A stretch of 42,332 nt of DNA from an uncultured Clostridium sp. GTDB taxonomy: Bacteria > Bacillota > Clostridia > TANB77 > CAG-508. A program made the position numbers and the translations under genes. Location: NCBI GenBank assembly GCA_948467495.1, contig CAOKEO010000015.1, positions 1-42,332 on the forward strand, in the 5' to 3' direction. This document shows positions 1 to 10,481 of the stretch, piece by piece. The notes under the pieces are model-generated. The model worked only from the letters and a program-made list of their open reading frames with translations, searched no databases and had not been told where the DNA came from. Each line of letters begins with the position of its first letter. The stretch's first letter is position 1.

Positions 1-2
1 GA

Positions 3-1406
3 CTTGGTAGAAATAGACTTGTTGTAGGACAACTTCTTGAAGAAGATTTTGTAAGGCTTAATATTAGATATATTGCTATAATGGATAATATTGATAGTAG
101 TAAAGGTTTAAATGACTTCTTGCCTATTCAAGACTGGTTTAATGAAATGCATGCCAAAAATACAAGTCAAAAAGTTAGAGCAGTTCTTAAAAGTAAAGGC
201 GAATCAGGAATTTCACTTGCTAATAATGTGCCTTATGGTTATAAAAAGGATGAAACAGATAAAACAAAATGGGTTATTGATGAGCAATCAGCAGAAGTTG
301 TAAAAGAAATATATAATCTTTTTATTCAAGGACATGGAACTTTTGAAATTGCAAGAATACTTACTGAAAAAAGTATAATGACACCAGCAGAGTATTTTAT
401 AAGTGTTGGAATAAAGTTCCCATCTAAACTACAAGAATTTAAGCATCAGTGGAATGCTACAACAGTAGCAAGTATTTTAGATAGACAAGAATATATTGGA
501 GATACAGTTAATTTTAAATATACCATTCGTTCCTACAAAGATAAGACTAAAGTTCCTATTCCAAAAGAAGAGTGGCAAATATTTAAAAATACCCATGAAC
601 CAATTATTGATGAATATACTTGGAACATTGCTCAAGAGTTAAGAAATAACAGAAAAAAGCCTACAAGATCAGGCAAGAAAAGTATATTTTCAGGATTACT
701 ATTTTGTAATGATTGTGGCAAAAAAATGTATTTTCAATCTCCTGTTACTGACCTAAACGCAAAAGACCATTATAGATGTTCAAGTTATAAGAAAAATATT
801 TCTTTATGCACTTCACACTGGATTACAGACGAAGTCTTACAAAGCCTTGTTTTAGAAAATATACAAAAAGTAGTTTCTTATATGAAAAATTTTGAAGATT
901 TATTTATAAAAGAACAATTACAAAAATCTACACAAAATGAGCTAAAACAAATCTCTAAAAACAAGAAAGAACTAGAACAAGCAAAGAAAAGAATAATTGA
1001 AATTGATAACTTGTTTATGCATATCTATGAGGATAATATATCTGGAAAGATAACAGATGAAAGATTTAGAAACTTATCTTTTAATTATGATAAAGAACAA
1101 AAAGAATTAAAAACAAAGATTGAACAATTATCAAAAGAAATCAACAATACTGAAAAGAAAACAACTGACTTAACACAGTTTATATCTAATGTTAAGAAAT
1201 ATACTGAAATAACTGAACTAACACCAGAAATACTAAACGAACTTATAGAAAAAATATTAGTTCATCAAGCAGAAAAAGTTAATGGCAAAAAAGTTCAAGA
1301 AATAGATATATATTATAGAGGTGTTGGTATTATTTCTTTTCCAGTAAGTTTGGAAGATATGACAATGGTAATTGAAAAAATGATAAATAAAAGAATATCA
1401 GCTTAA
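3..1406 (+). CDS. Large serine recombinase, C-terminal part (5' end outside window)
   Basis: Site-specific DNA recombinase of the large serine (resolvase/invertase) family, which integrates or excises mobile DNA. The frame is open from base 3, where it reads LGRNRLVVGQ, the end of a catalytic resolvase domain, so the ATG at 81 is internal and the true start lies upstream of the window. The family 'recombinase' domain follows at about residues 50-190 from base 3. A zinc-ribbon with CNDCGKK and later Cys residues lies near residues 235-285. A Lys/Glu-rich coiled coil comes next, then a C-terminal beta region (IDIYYRGVGI). The catalytic serine is not in the window, so activity cannot be judged. 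It converges on a second, broken recombinase, which suggests leftover ends of transposon-like elements. Confidence 0.88.
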   Translation, partial: LGRNRLVVGQLLEEDFVRLNIRYIAIMDNIDSSKGLNDFLPIQDWFNEMHAKNTSQKVRAVLKSKGESGISLANNVPYGYKKDETDKTKWVIDEQSAEVVKEIYNLFIQGHGTFEIARILTEKSIMTPAEYFISVGIKFPSKLQEFKHQWNATTVASILDRQEYIGDTVNFKYTIRSYKDKTKVPIPKEEWQIFKNTHEPIIDEYTWNIAQELRNNRKKPTRSGKKSIFSGLLFCNDCGKKMYFQSPVTDLNAKDHYRCSSYKKNISLCTSHWITDEVLQSLVLENIQKVVSYMKNFEDLFIKEQLQKSTQNELKQISKNKKELEQAKKRIIEIDNLFMHIYEDNISGKITDERFRNLSFNYDKEQKELKTKIEQLSKEINNTEKKTTDLTQFISNVKKYTEITELTPEILNELIEKILVHQAEKVNGKKVQEIDIYYRGVGIISFPVSLEDMTMVIEKMINKRISA

Positions 1407-1420
1407 ACAAGCTATTTTAT

Positions 1421-1490
1421 GGGGAGAATATTTTAGTGTACTTAACTAAAGCATTCTCCCCTATATGTTATGACATACTATCATAACATA
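1421..1490. terminator. Two hairpins between convergent recombinase genes
   Basis: The first is a 9-bp perfect stem, GGGGAGAAT (1421-1429) with ATTCTCCCC (1453-1461). The second is a 10-bp perfect stem, TATGTTATGA (1464-1473) with TCATAACATA (1481-1490). They lie 15 bases after the stop of the rightward recombinase and probably end transcription. The second, with its 7-base spacer, could instead be a recombinase or regulator site. The T-tracts are weak. Confidence 0.45.
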
Positions 1491-1592
1491 GGGGCTCTGC
1501 GAGGCAATAAAATTTATTTTTAGCAAATAAATTTTATTCAAATTAACTCTATACAAAATTATATTGCTACTAGCAAATATAATTTTATTTCG

Positions 1593-3522
<1,930 letters not shown>

Positions 3523-3540
3523 TTTTCATAACCTCCTAAC

Positions 3541-3582
3541 AAAAAAGAGACATCAAAGTACACGAGTACTACTGACATCTCT
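3541..3582 (-). terminator. Leader hairpin with T-tract before the broken recombinase
   Basis: On the minus strand, AGAGATGTCA pairs with TGATGTCTCT (10 bp), with an inner AGTAC/GTACT stem, followed by six T residues. This is an intrinsic terminator shape placed just before the AGGAGG of the recombinase. It would stop upstream transcripts or act as a leader attenuator. Confidence 0.6.
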
Positions 3583-3729
3583 TAAATCCATTTATCATAA
3601 ACTAAAATACAATAATGCAATATAATATAATTTTTTCAAAGTACTCATATATCTAACTCTTGCCGAGTCAATATAAATTTTTATTGATTATATTATACTA
3701 CGATTTTAAGAAATGTCAAATATTTACAA

Positions 3730-3999
3730 TTATATGTTTTTCAAAAATTCTTCTAACTCTGATAATTTAATCTTTTTAGTCAAGTTAGTGATATACACAT
3801 CATTGGAGTAATTAAACACTAAAAAAGTAATATTCTTGATAATCACTCTATGTGGCTCAATATATGTAAGATTAGTTTTCTCTAATTTTCTAATACTACC
3901 ATTGATAAAGGTAGGAGTAACTTTAGAAAACTCACATATAAACTCTAGCCTTTGTTTTAGACATTCCTCAAATTCTAGTTCTTGCTTAATTATCTTCAT
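3730..3999 (-). CDS. Small hypothetical protein
   Basis: About 89 residues, rich in Ile, Lys and Glu, with no membrane segment or motif that I recognise. It begins MKIIKQELEFEECLKQ and ends in an amphipathic stretch (KLSELEEFLKNI). The frame also contains an ATG at 4011, but that codon directly abuts the only ribosome-binding-like sequence (GAAGGG). I therefore prefer the ATG at 3999, although its 12-base spacing is long. The gene lies between the serine recombinase debris and the tRNA operon terminators, so it probably belongs to the mobile remnant. Function unknown. Confidence 0.5.
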   Translation of the reverse strand: MKIIKQELEFEECLKQRLEFICEFSKVTPTFINGSIRKLEKTNLTYIEPHRVIIKNITFLVFNYSNDVYITNLTKKIKLSELEEFLKNI

Positions 4000-4045
4000 T
4001 TTTAGCACCATCCCTTCTTTATAGATTTAGGATGATTTTTTGCAA

Positions 4046-4114
4046 AATAAAAAATCAACCATTTTACTGATTGATTTTCATATCTATCTGTTCTATAAAA
4101 AGTTCGAACAGATA
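4046..4114 (-). terminator. Tandem hairpins ending the tRNA operon
   Basis: Just downstream of tRNA-Cys on the minus strand, TATCTGTTC pairs with GAACAGATA (4106-4114 with 4085-4093). After it, AAAATCAATC pairs with GGTTGATTTT (one G-U pair) and is followed by a T-rich run. The second is a good intrinsic terminator for the two-tRNA transcript. Confidence 0.65.
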
Positions 4115-4120
4115 TGTCGT

Positions 4121-4195
4121 TGGAGGCGTTGGGCGGATTCGAACCGCCGAATCAGAGTTTTGCAGACTCGTGCCTTACCACTTGGCTACAACGCC
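4121..4195 (-). tRNA. tRNA-Cys (GCA)
   Basis: Complete cloverleaf with encoded CCA (complement of 4121-4123). The acceptor GGCGTTG pairs with CAACGCC, with discriminator U. The D arm is AGCC-AAGTGGTAAGGC and the anticodon loop CTGCAAA gives GCA. The T loop is TTCGAAT on a GGCGG/CCGCC stem. It is second in a tRNA-Gly/tRNA-Cys operon. Confidence 0.96.
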
Positions 4196-4272
4196 AGTTT
4201 TATTATGCACTTAAGCATAAAGCAATTTTCTTAAACAATTACAACTGCTCAACTACAATGCTCTAAAAACTT

Positions 4273-4348
4273 TGGAGCGGGAAACGGGGCTCAAACCCGC
4301 GACCTTCTCGTTGGCAACGAGACGCTCTATCAACTGAGCTATTCCCGC
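4273..4348 (-). tRNA. tRNA-Gly (GCC)
   Basis: Complete cloverleaf with encoded CCA (complement of 4273-4275). The acceptor GCGGGAA pairs with TTCCCGC. The anticodon stem CTCGT/ACGAG carries a TGCCA loop core giving GCC. The T loop TTTGAGC sits on a CGGG stem. It is the first gene after the promoter at 4405-4433. Confidence 0.96.
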
Positions 4349-4404
4349 ATTTCCTTTTAAAATATATTCATCATTTGGCTAATTTATTCCTAAATGCATA
4401 TACA

Positions 4405-4433
4405 ATCATAACAAATTTATTCCTTCTTGTCAA
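4405..4433 (-). promoter_or_regulatory. Sigma-A promoter of the tRNA-Gly/tRNA-Cys operon
   Basis: On the minus strand, TTGACA (4433-4428), a 17-base spacer, then TATGAT (4410-4405). Transcription would start about 50 bases before tRNA-Gly. Confidence 0.8.
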
Positions 4434-4585
4434 GAAAAGTACAGCAATTAAATTTCAGTTCTTTAGTAAGCTCTTTCCTATAGCATTTCGATAGGAAAAT
4501 ATTAGAGATTTTGCATAAGCTAAGCTTTATATAAAATCTTATCTATGGCAAACTTAGATATACAAAATCTTCAATATCAATTATT

Positions 4586-6667
4586 TTATTTTTTCTTTCT
4601 TGTTGTCTTCTTAGTATTTTTTTTAGTAGTATTTTTGGACTTTTTAGAAGTTTCCTTTTTAATTTGTTCTGCTTCCTCTGGATTCCATTTTTCTCCTTCT
4701 TTTGGTTTATTCCAAGAAATATAATCACAAGAGGTCGGATTATTTTCACAAATATAATAATTTCTTTTTCTTTTAGTTTTCCTGATTTGTACTGTCGCCC
4801 CACATTTTGGACATGGCACATCAATCGTTTCTATAATTGGTTTTGCATTTTTACATTCTGGATATCCTGGACATGCTAGAAATTTACCATATCTACCAAA
4901 CTTATAGACCATCATTCTTCCACATTTCTCACATTGTACATCTGATACTTCATCTACTAGTTCTACATGTTCTAATTCTTTTTCCACTTTTTCTATTTCT
5001 TTTTCAAATGGTGCATAAAATTCTCGAATTATTTTTTTCCATTCTTCTTTTCCAGTAGCAATTTCGTCAAATTCATTTTCCATTTTAGCTGTAAATTCTA
5101 TATTTATGACATCAGTGAAGTTTTCAGTCAATAATTTATTTACAATTCTTCCTAATTCTGTAGGCTGTAGTTGTTTTTGTATCTTCTCGATATATCTTCT
5201 TTCTAAAATTGTAGTAATTGTTGGCGAATAAGTACTTGGTCTACCTATTTCCTTTTCTTCTAAAGCTCTAACAAGACTAGCTTCTGTATATCTTGGAGGT
5301 GGTTCTGTAAAGCTTTGTTTCGGATTTAATTTCTTCAAATTTAGTTCTTGGTTTTCCTTTAAATCTGGTAACATTCCATTTTCTTTTTCTTCTTGCTTGT
5401 CAGTTCCTTCTACATACAAAGTCATAAAACCTTTAAATTTAAGTATCTGACCATTGGCTTTAAAAGTATATCCATTGGCATTAATAGAAACCGCCATAGT
5501 ATCATAAATTGCTGTAGCCATTTGGCTTGCCATAAAACGATTATAAATCAATTTGTATAATTTATATTGATCTTTGTTTAAATAATCTTTAATGCTTTCT
5601 GGTTCTAAGTCTGCATAAGTTGGTCTAATACCTTCGTGAGCATCTTGTGCTTCTTTATTGGTTTTATAATATCTATTTTCATAATATTGATTACCATAAG
5701 TGGAAACAATATATTCTTTAGCCGCTGCTCTTGCTTCTTCTGAAATTCTGGTAGAATCTGTTCTCATGTAAGTAATCAAACCAACTGTCCCTTTTTCTGG
5801 CATTTTTACACCTTCGTATAATCCTTGTGCAATAGACATGGTTTTCTTTAATGTAAAACCTAATTTTCTAGAAGCTTCTTGTTGCATGGTACTAGTTGTA
5901 AATGGCGGTGCTGGATTTCTTTTTTTCTCGCCCTTTTTTACTTCATTGACTATATACTTTGCTTTATTTAAGTCATTTAGAATTTGATTTATCTCTTCTT
6001 GTGAATGAATTTCTTGCTTTTTTCCCTCTTTTCCATAAAACCTTGCTTCGAATTCTTTTTTGTTTTCTTTGTCTTGTAAATTAGCATATAAATTCCAATA
6101 CTCTTCTGGTACAAAATTTTCTATCTCTTCTTCTCTATCTACAATTAACTTAACAGCAACAGATTGAACACGTCCTGCTGATAGTCCTCTTTTTACTTTT
6201 TTCCATAATACAGGACTCATTTTATAGCCTACAATTCTATCTAAAACTCTCCTTGCTTGTTGTGCATCTACTAAATTATTATCAATATTTCTTGGCTCCT
6301 TAATTGCTTTTTGTACGGCACTTTTTGTAATTTCATTAAAAGTTACTCTTGTTATTTTGTTTTTTTCTTCTTCTAAGATAGTAGCCAAATGCCATGCAAT
6401 TGCCTCTCCTTCACGGTCAGGGTCAGTTGCAATGTATATCTTTTTGGCTTGTTTTGCCTCTTTTTTTAAGACCTTAATTAAATCTCCCTTTCCTCTTATA
6501 TTGATATATTGTGGTTCAAAATCATGCTCTATATCAATTCCCATTTTTGACTTTGGTAAATCTCTAATATGCCCCATAGATGCTACTACTTTTGTACTTC
6601 CCCCTAGAAATTTTTTAATGGTATTTGCTTTTGCTGGTGATTCTACTATTACTAATTTATCAGCCAT
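4586..6667 (-). CDS. topA: DNA topoisomerase I (type IA)
   Basis: Relaxes negatively supercoiled DNA by cutting and passing one strand; an essential nucleoid enzyme. The 693 residues match the usual Gram-positive length. The Toprim domain starts at VIVESPAKA (residues 6-14) and holds the metal site TDPDREGE (81-88). The active-site tyrosine is Y300 in GLITYMRTDST. Two C-terminal zinc fingers follow (CEKCGRMM...CPGYPEC, and CPKCGAT...CENNPTSC). The end is a Lys/Thr-rich tail (KKNTKKTTRKKK) that probably binds DNA. The start ATG has AAGGAGG upstream. In many Bacillota topA sits next to dprA; here dprA is about 10 kb away. Confidence 0.98.
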   Translation of the reverse strand: MADKLVIVESPAKANTIKKFLGGSTKVVASMGHIRDLPKSKMGIDIEHDFEPQYINIRGKGDLIKVLKKEAKQAKKIYIATDPDREGEAIAWHLATILEEEKNKITRVTFNEITKSAVQKAIKEPRNIDNNLVDAQQARRVLDRIVGYKMSPVLWKKVKRGLSAGRVQSVAVKLIVDREEEIENFVPEEYWNLYANLQDKENKKEFEARFYGKEGKKQEIHSQEEINQILNDLNKAKYIVNEVKKGEKKRNPAPPFTTSTMQQEASRKLGFTLKKTMSIAQGLYEGVKMPEKGTVGLITYMRTDSTRISEEARAAAKEYIVSTYGNQYYENRYYKTNKEAQDAHEGIRPTYADLEPESIKDYLNKDQYKLYKLIYNRFMASQMATAIYDTMAVSINANGYTFKANGQILKFKGFMTLYVEGTDKQEEKENGMLPDLKENQELNLKKLNPKQSFTEPPPRYTEASLVRALEEKEIGRPSTYSPTITTILERRYIEKIQKQLQPTELGRIVNKLLTENFTDVINIEFTAKMENEFDEIATGKEEWKKIIREFYAPFEKEIEKVEKELEHVELVDEVSDVQCEKCGRMMVYKFGRYGKFLACPGYPECKNAKPIIETIDVPCPKCGATVQIRKTKRKRNYYICENNPTSCDYISWNKPKEGEKWNPEEAEQIKKETSKKSKNTTKKNTKKTTRKKK

Positions 6668-6714
6668 GTAATCCTCCTTATATTTTGCTCACCTATGTAT
6701 TCTAGAACAATTCT

Positions 6715-7059
6715 TTACAATTTGCAAGTTGTTACTTCTTGATTTCTATCATTTTTTGAAACGTCACTTATAACATCTTCTATTGCAATTGGTGTTACTT
6801 CATTTTCTTTTAATAGGTTTAAAATTTCTTCTATCTTTTTTTCGTCATTTGATACATATTGTATATTTTTCTTTTCTACTTTTACATTCTCTTTTTTATA
6901 TTCCGTTTTTACTACATGAATACCAAATCTAGCTTTTTCTTGTTTGGTTATTTCGTCTTCGTTAATTATTTTATAATATTCTAGTTTGATTGGATGATAT
7001 ATCCCTGCCTCATTTAATGCTTCTTTCTTTATAAATGTACTGCTGAAAAAAGTCCTCAT
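6715..7059 (-). CDS. Small hypothetical protein upstream of topA
   Basis: 114 residues, soluble, with no signal or membrane segment. The middle reads ARFGIHVVKTEY and the C-terminal half has a helical EEILNLLKENEVTPIAIEDVISD stretch. This layout, a beta-rich front followed by a 'choose a value, then ending' helix, recalls small clostridial proteins of the DUF6514 type, but I hold that link only weakly. The start ATG follows AGAGGGG by four to five bases. It is co-oriented with topA, about 50 bases upstream of it. Function unknown. Confidence 0.7.
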   Translation of the reverse strand: MRTFFSSTFIKKEALNEAGIYHPIKLEYYKIINEDEITKQEKARFGIHVVKTEYKKENVKVEKKNIQYVSNDEKKIEEILNLLKENEVTPIAIEDVISDVSKNDRNQEVTTCKL

Positions 7060-7173
7060 CTTTATCCCCTCTCTTTTGTATTCCGCTTTCCTATAATACT
7101 ACGTTTTATAATGGTTTTCAAGGACTTTTCATCGCAAATTCTGCCATAATTCTATTTATTTTTACATATCTTC

Positions 7174-8055
7174 TTATTTCTCTTCATTTTTCGTGTTCTT
7201 TTTTAATCTTACATATAATTCCGTCATTGTTGCTGCATTATATGGATTTACATATAATATACTTAATATTCCAAATGTTAAAACCGATAAGAAATACCAT
7301 CCAAAAAAGGACATATCTAAAAGAAAAGTGTTCCATTTATTTCCTTGCATCATTTGTTTGGAAAGGCTGAAAGCTTCTTTTCTTTCTATTTTAGGGGTTT
7401 CTGCTAAAATATAAGGTATCATTCTATATTCATAGGTTTTTATGACACCCCCTATAATAGTTACATACCAAAGTGCATTGTAAATATTTTTTAAAAACAT
7501 AATGATAGAAACATTAAGCCAATGTTCTTTTTGGAATACCTCTCCAATAATCCCCATTTTTATATTACTTTTCTCTCTGGCTTCCAAAAAGTATTTCTTT
7601 CCTCCTACAATCAATGGATCTGCTACTAATACCGTAAAAGCCAAAGTGATTACTGCACTAATGCAAAGAAATATTCCTAGTCGAATTTGATGAATACGAA
7701 AAGATGTTATAGCATCCCATATTTTAAAAATGTACTTTTGCGATTTCGTAACACTATTTAGATTTGCTTCAATGGTTTTGGCTATTTTATTTTGTGTTTC
7801 ATTTAGTGTATTTTTTATATTTTCTTGGCTAAATAAAGCTTCTGTTTCATCATTCCTCTCAATCTGTGCTTCCTCTATTTCATAATGTATAACGTAATTA
7901 GGATCCATGGAATCTTCTGATTGCCATATACCTAAAATGGAAGTCCCAAATTCTCCTGTTAATAAAGCCATTAAAAAACATACTATAATAATTGTCCAAT
8001 AATTTTTACGAACTACTTTCTTAGCTTCCTTTTTTAACTCTTTTCTTTTCCACAT
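7174..8055 (-). CDS. DUF975-type integral membrane protein
   Basis: 293-residue membrane protein. The N-terminus (MWKRKELKKEAKKVVRKNYW) is a basic stretch before a first membrane helix. A polar loop with many Glu/Asn residues follows (about 55-110). Further helices lie near 125-150, 180-205 and 245-275. The late motif YILAETPKI...EAFSLSKQMMQGNKW, then FFGWYFLSVLTFGIL, then NPYNAATMTELY matches the signature end of the DUF975 family. The family's biochemical role is not established. The start has TAGGAG upstream. It is a single-gene unit between the topA region and dinB. Confidence 0.85.
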   Translation of the reverse strand: MWKRKELKKEAKKVVRKNYWTIIIVCFLMALLTGEFGTSILGIWQSEDSMDPNYVIHYEIEEAQIERNDETEALFSQENIKNTLNETQNKIAKTIEANLNSVTKSQKYIFKIWDAITSFRIHQIRLGIFLCISAVITLAFTVLVADPLIVGGKKYFLEAREKSNIKMGIIGEVFQKEHWLNVSIIMFLKNIYNALWYVTIIGGVIKTYEYRMIPYILAETPKIERKEAFSLSKQMMQGNKWNTFLLDMSFFGWYFLSVLTFGILSILYVNPYNAATMTELYVRLKKNTKNEEK

Positions 8056-8146
8056 TATTTTTCTCCTAGCATTGTTTTTCTTATTATAAACTAAATCTTT
8101 TTTCTTCGCAAGTAATATGTATTTTAACTTTTGGAATAATAACTAT

Positions 8147-9361
8147 TTATTCGATATCTTTTAATTTCAACATTTTGTCTACTTTCATTTTTCCTGCTCT
8201 TGTAATCGAATTATAACCATACTTTTCCTTTAATGCATCAATCGCCTGGTCTAATTTTTCTTGTTTCTTATTTTGTTCATCTTGAAATAACGATAGTTGC
8301 TGTTTCTTTTTCTCTTCTAAATTATCTACTCGTAATCCTATTAGTCGAATTACCATCTCCTTTTGATACATTTGCTCTATTAGTTCTTTTGCTTTTTGGT
8401 AAATTTCTTTGGTACTAGCTGTTGCAATTATTAATTTACCTTGATGAGAGGTATCTTCAAATTCTTTTGTTCTAAGTTGTACACTTACTGTATTGGCTAA
8501 TAAATCATATTTTCTTAAACGATAGGTTACTTGTTCTGCTAGTGCTAATAAAATTTCTTCTAGCCTTTTCATGTCTGATATATTTTGCGGTAGCGTGATA
8601 GAATTTCCAATTCCTTTAGGTTTTTCTTTTAAATATTTAACTTCAGAATTATCTATACCATTTGCATATTCCCAAATCATAACACCATGTTTTCCAAACT
8701 TTTTCTCAAGCATTTTTTTATCTGCTTTTGCTAAATCTCCAATCGTCTTTATTTGCAAATTATATAGTTTTGGCACTGTTTTTTTCCCTAGCATAAATAA
8801 TTCTGAAATTGGTAATGACCACATTTTTTCTTTTATTTCGTTTTGGTATAAAGTATGTATTTTATCTGGCTTGGTAAAGTCAGATGCCATTTTGGCTAAT
8901 AGCTTATTATTAGCCACCCCTATATTAACTGTAAATCCTAATTCCTCTTTTACCCTTTTGCTGATTTCTTTTGCCTTACTCCATAACGTTTCTTTCATAA
9001 GATAATGGGTCATGTCTAAAAAACATTCATCAATACTAAATCTTTCTATTTTGTCAGTATATTGTAATAATAAATGATATAAATCATCTGAATATTTTCT
9101 ATAAATTTTAAAATTAGATGGAAACACTTTTAAGTTGTGACACTTTTGCTTTGCTTGATAAATTGTTTCTGCTGTTCTAATACCGCATTCTTTTGCTTTC
9201 ATACTTTTAGCTAATACAATTCCTGATCTTTTTGATTCGTCTCCTCCAATAATGGCTGGTATTTCTCTAATATCTACTTTGTCTCCTTGTTTCAACATAT
9301 CTACTGCCGTCCAACTTAGAAAAGCATTATTAACATCTATGTGCAATATTTGTTTTTCCAT
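8147..9361 (-). CDS. dinB: DNA polymerase IV (Y-family translesion polymerase)
   Basis: Error-prone polymerase that copies past damaged bases. I start it at the ATG at 9361 (MEKQILHIDVNNAF), which has GGTGAT just upstream; the frame extends 17 codons further but without support. The 404 residues are typical for the family. Catalytic acidic residues are D9 (in HIDVNNAF) and D111/E112 (in SIDECFLD). The palm and thumb contain NIGVANNKLLAKMASDFTKPD, followed by a helix-hairpin-helix region and the little-finger domain. No clear beta-clamp motif is seen at the end, although QLSLF at about 357-361 fits the clamp-binding pattern and lies 40-50 residues before the C-terminus. Confidence 0.95.
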   Translation of the reverse strand: MEKQILHIDVNNAFLSWTAVDMLKQGDKVDIREIPAIIGGDESKRSGIVLAKSMKAKECGIRTAETIYQAKQKCHNLKVFPSNFKIYRKYSDDLYHLLLQYTDKIERFSIDECFLDMTHYLMKETLWSKAKEISKRVKEELGFTVNIGVANNKLLAKMASDFTKPDKIHTLYQNEIKEKMWSLPISELFMLGKKTVPKLYNLQIKTIGDLAKADKKMLEKKFGKHGVMIWEYANGIDNSEVKYLKEKPKGIGNSITLPQNISDMKRLEEILLALAEQVTYRLRKYDLLANTVSVQLRTKEFEDTSHQGKLIIATASTKEIYQKAKELIEQMYQKEMVIRLIGLRVDNLEEKKKQQLSLFQDEQNKKQEKLDQAIDALKEKYGYNSITRAGKMKVDKMLKLKDIE

Positions 9362-9415
9362 ATTATCACCAATACCATTATAGAATTTTTGTTTGTTTTT
9401 GTCAAATTCCATTTT

Positions 9416-9444
9416 TTGACTTTTTATGTTAATTATGTTATAAT
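9416..9444 (+). promoter_or_regulatory. Sigma-A promoter for the secreted hydrolase
   Basis: TTGACT at 9416-9421, a 17-base spacer, then TATAAT at 9439-9444, about 75 bases before the coding start. It overlaps the upstream extension of the dinB frame, which supports the shorter dinB start. Confidence 0.8.
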
Positions 9445-9518
9445 AGTTACATGTAATGCAAAAATAATTTTCTTTTGCAATTTAAAAGGAAATAAATAAA
9501 AAAGAAAGGAGAAGAAAC

Positions 9519-10418
9519 GTGATGAAAACAATTGTAACCAATGAGAAACGGAGATTAGGAGGGAAAATTACTTGTATGATTGCAATGATTGCAATTATAT
9601 TAGCAACTGGATTTTTTCTCCGTAAACCTGCAAATGCTGAAATGACATACCCTACTTCTTCTACATCTGCTGCTTCAGCAGATTCCATTTGGTTCATAGC
9701 AACAGAAATTGCAATGAATGCCACAGAATCTTCCATTAACATAGAAGTAGAAACTGCACCAGCAGTTATAGCATCAACACCAGCAGTTGTAGTTTCAAAT
9801 CCCGCAGTTGTAGCATCTATGTCCGCAGTTGAACCCAAGGTTCATAAGGCTATGAAAAAACTAAATGCAACGAAATCTAAAAATTCCAAGAAGTCCCCCA
9901 AAAAAAAGAAGGGAAATATCTCTCTTGAGGAATATAAAAAGGGCATGAGAATTAATATGGATGTTTCAAAGCCTTCTGGGTTATCCAAAAAGGTGTTTAT
10001 TAATCTTCTTAAGCAGCTTAAAGCTAAAATCTTGAAATTGGGACCAGACATTCCTCCTGATCCTAAAGGGCTCTATAAAAAAGATGCTGCTTTTATTTGG
10101 GAACTAGGTCAAAAATATCAAGTTGATGAAGTTTTTTTAACTGCAATAACAGGACACGAAGGTGCTTGGTTGGGATTTGATTTAGCCATTGAACGTAACA
10201 ATTTTACTGGACAAATGAATAATCTTAGTAAATTACGTTCTTATAGCAGTTTCCATGCAAACTTAGAAGCTACAGCTAAAAATCTCCGAAAAAACTATCT
10301 GGGTACTCGCAAGACTTTATATCAGATTAATACATTGTATTGCGAGCCCAATGAAAAAGGTGAATACACCTGGTACAAAGGCGTGTATGGGTGTATGAAA
10401 ACAATTGTAGGCGACTAA
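9519..10418 (+). CDS. Secreted lysozyme-like cell-wall hydrolase (putative)
   Basis: 299 residues starting GTG-ATG after AAAGGAG; either codon could be used. The N-terminus has a basic stretch, a hydrophobic segment (MIAMIAIILATGFFL) and ANAEM, which looks like a signal peptidase site. A low-complexity Ala/Val/Ser region follows with near repeats of PAVVAS (about residues 78-110). Next is a Lys-rich linker (KSKNSKKSPKKKK) suited to binding wall polymers. The C-terminal domain (about 190-299) contains VDEVFLTAITGHEGAW and NNFTGQ, as in glucosaminidase/lysozyme-like folds where the Glu is catalytic. A promoter and terminator bracket it as a single-gene unit. The exact bond cleaved is not determinable. 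Confidence 0.75.
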   Translation: MMKTIVTNEKRRLGGKITCMIAMIAIILATGFFLRKPANAEMTYPTSSTSAASADSIWFIATEIAMNATESSINIEVETAPAVIASTPAVVVSNPAVVASMSAVEPKVHKAMKKLNATKSKNSKKSPKKKKGNISLEEYKKGMRINMDVSKPSGLSKKVFINLLKQLKAKILKLGPDIPPDPKGLYKKDAAFIWELGQKYQVDEVFLTAITGHEGAWLGFDLAIERNNFTGQMNNLSKLRSYSSFHANLEATAKNLRKNYLGTRKTLYQINTLYCEPNEKGEYTWYKGVYGCMKTIVGD

Positions 10419-10425
10419 AGCAGAG

Positions 10426-10450
10426 GGGAAAGGCATTGCCTTTCCCTTTT
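10426..10450 (+). terminator. Intrinsic terminator after the secreted hydrolase
   Basis: GGGAAAGGC (10426-10434) pairs perfectly with GCCTTTCCC (10438-10446) around a three-base loop, followed by TTTT. Confidence 0.9.
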
Positions 10451-10481
10451 GCATGTCATAATATAAATTACATTTTCATCA

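Noticed and set aside
4040..4234. Rightward 64-codon open frame across tRNA-Cys
   Set aside because: It runs antisense through a clear tRNA and its terminators, with no ribosome-binding site.
4485..4560. Imperfect hairpins downstream of topA (TTTCCTAT/ATAGGAAA; AGATTTT...AAAATCT)
   Set aside because: Probably the topA terminator region, but stems are imperfect and T-tracts poor, so I did not list it as a terminator.
9482..9838. Leftward 118-codon frame opposite the secreted hydrolase
   Set aside because: It mirrors the Ala/Val repeat region of the real gene and has no ribosome-binding site; the forward gene has promoter, signal peptide and terminator.
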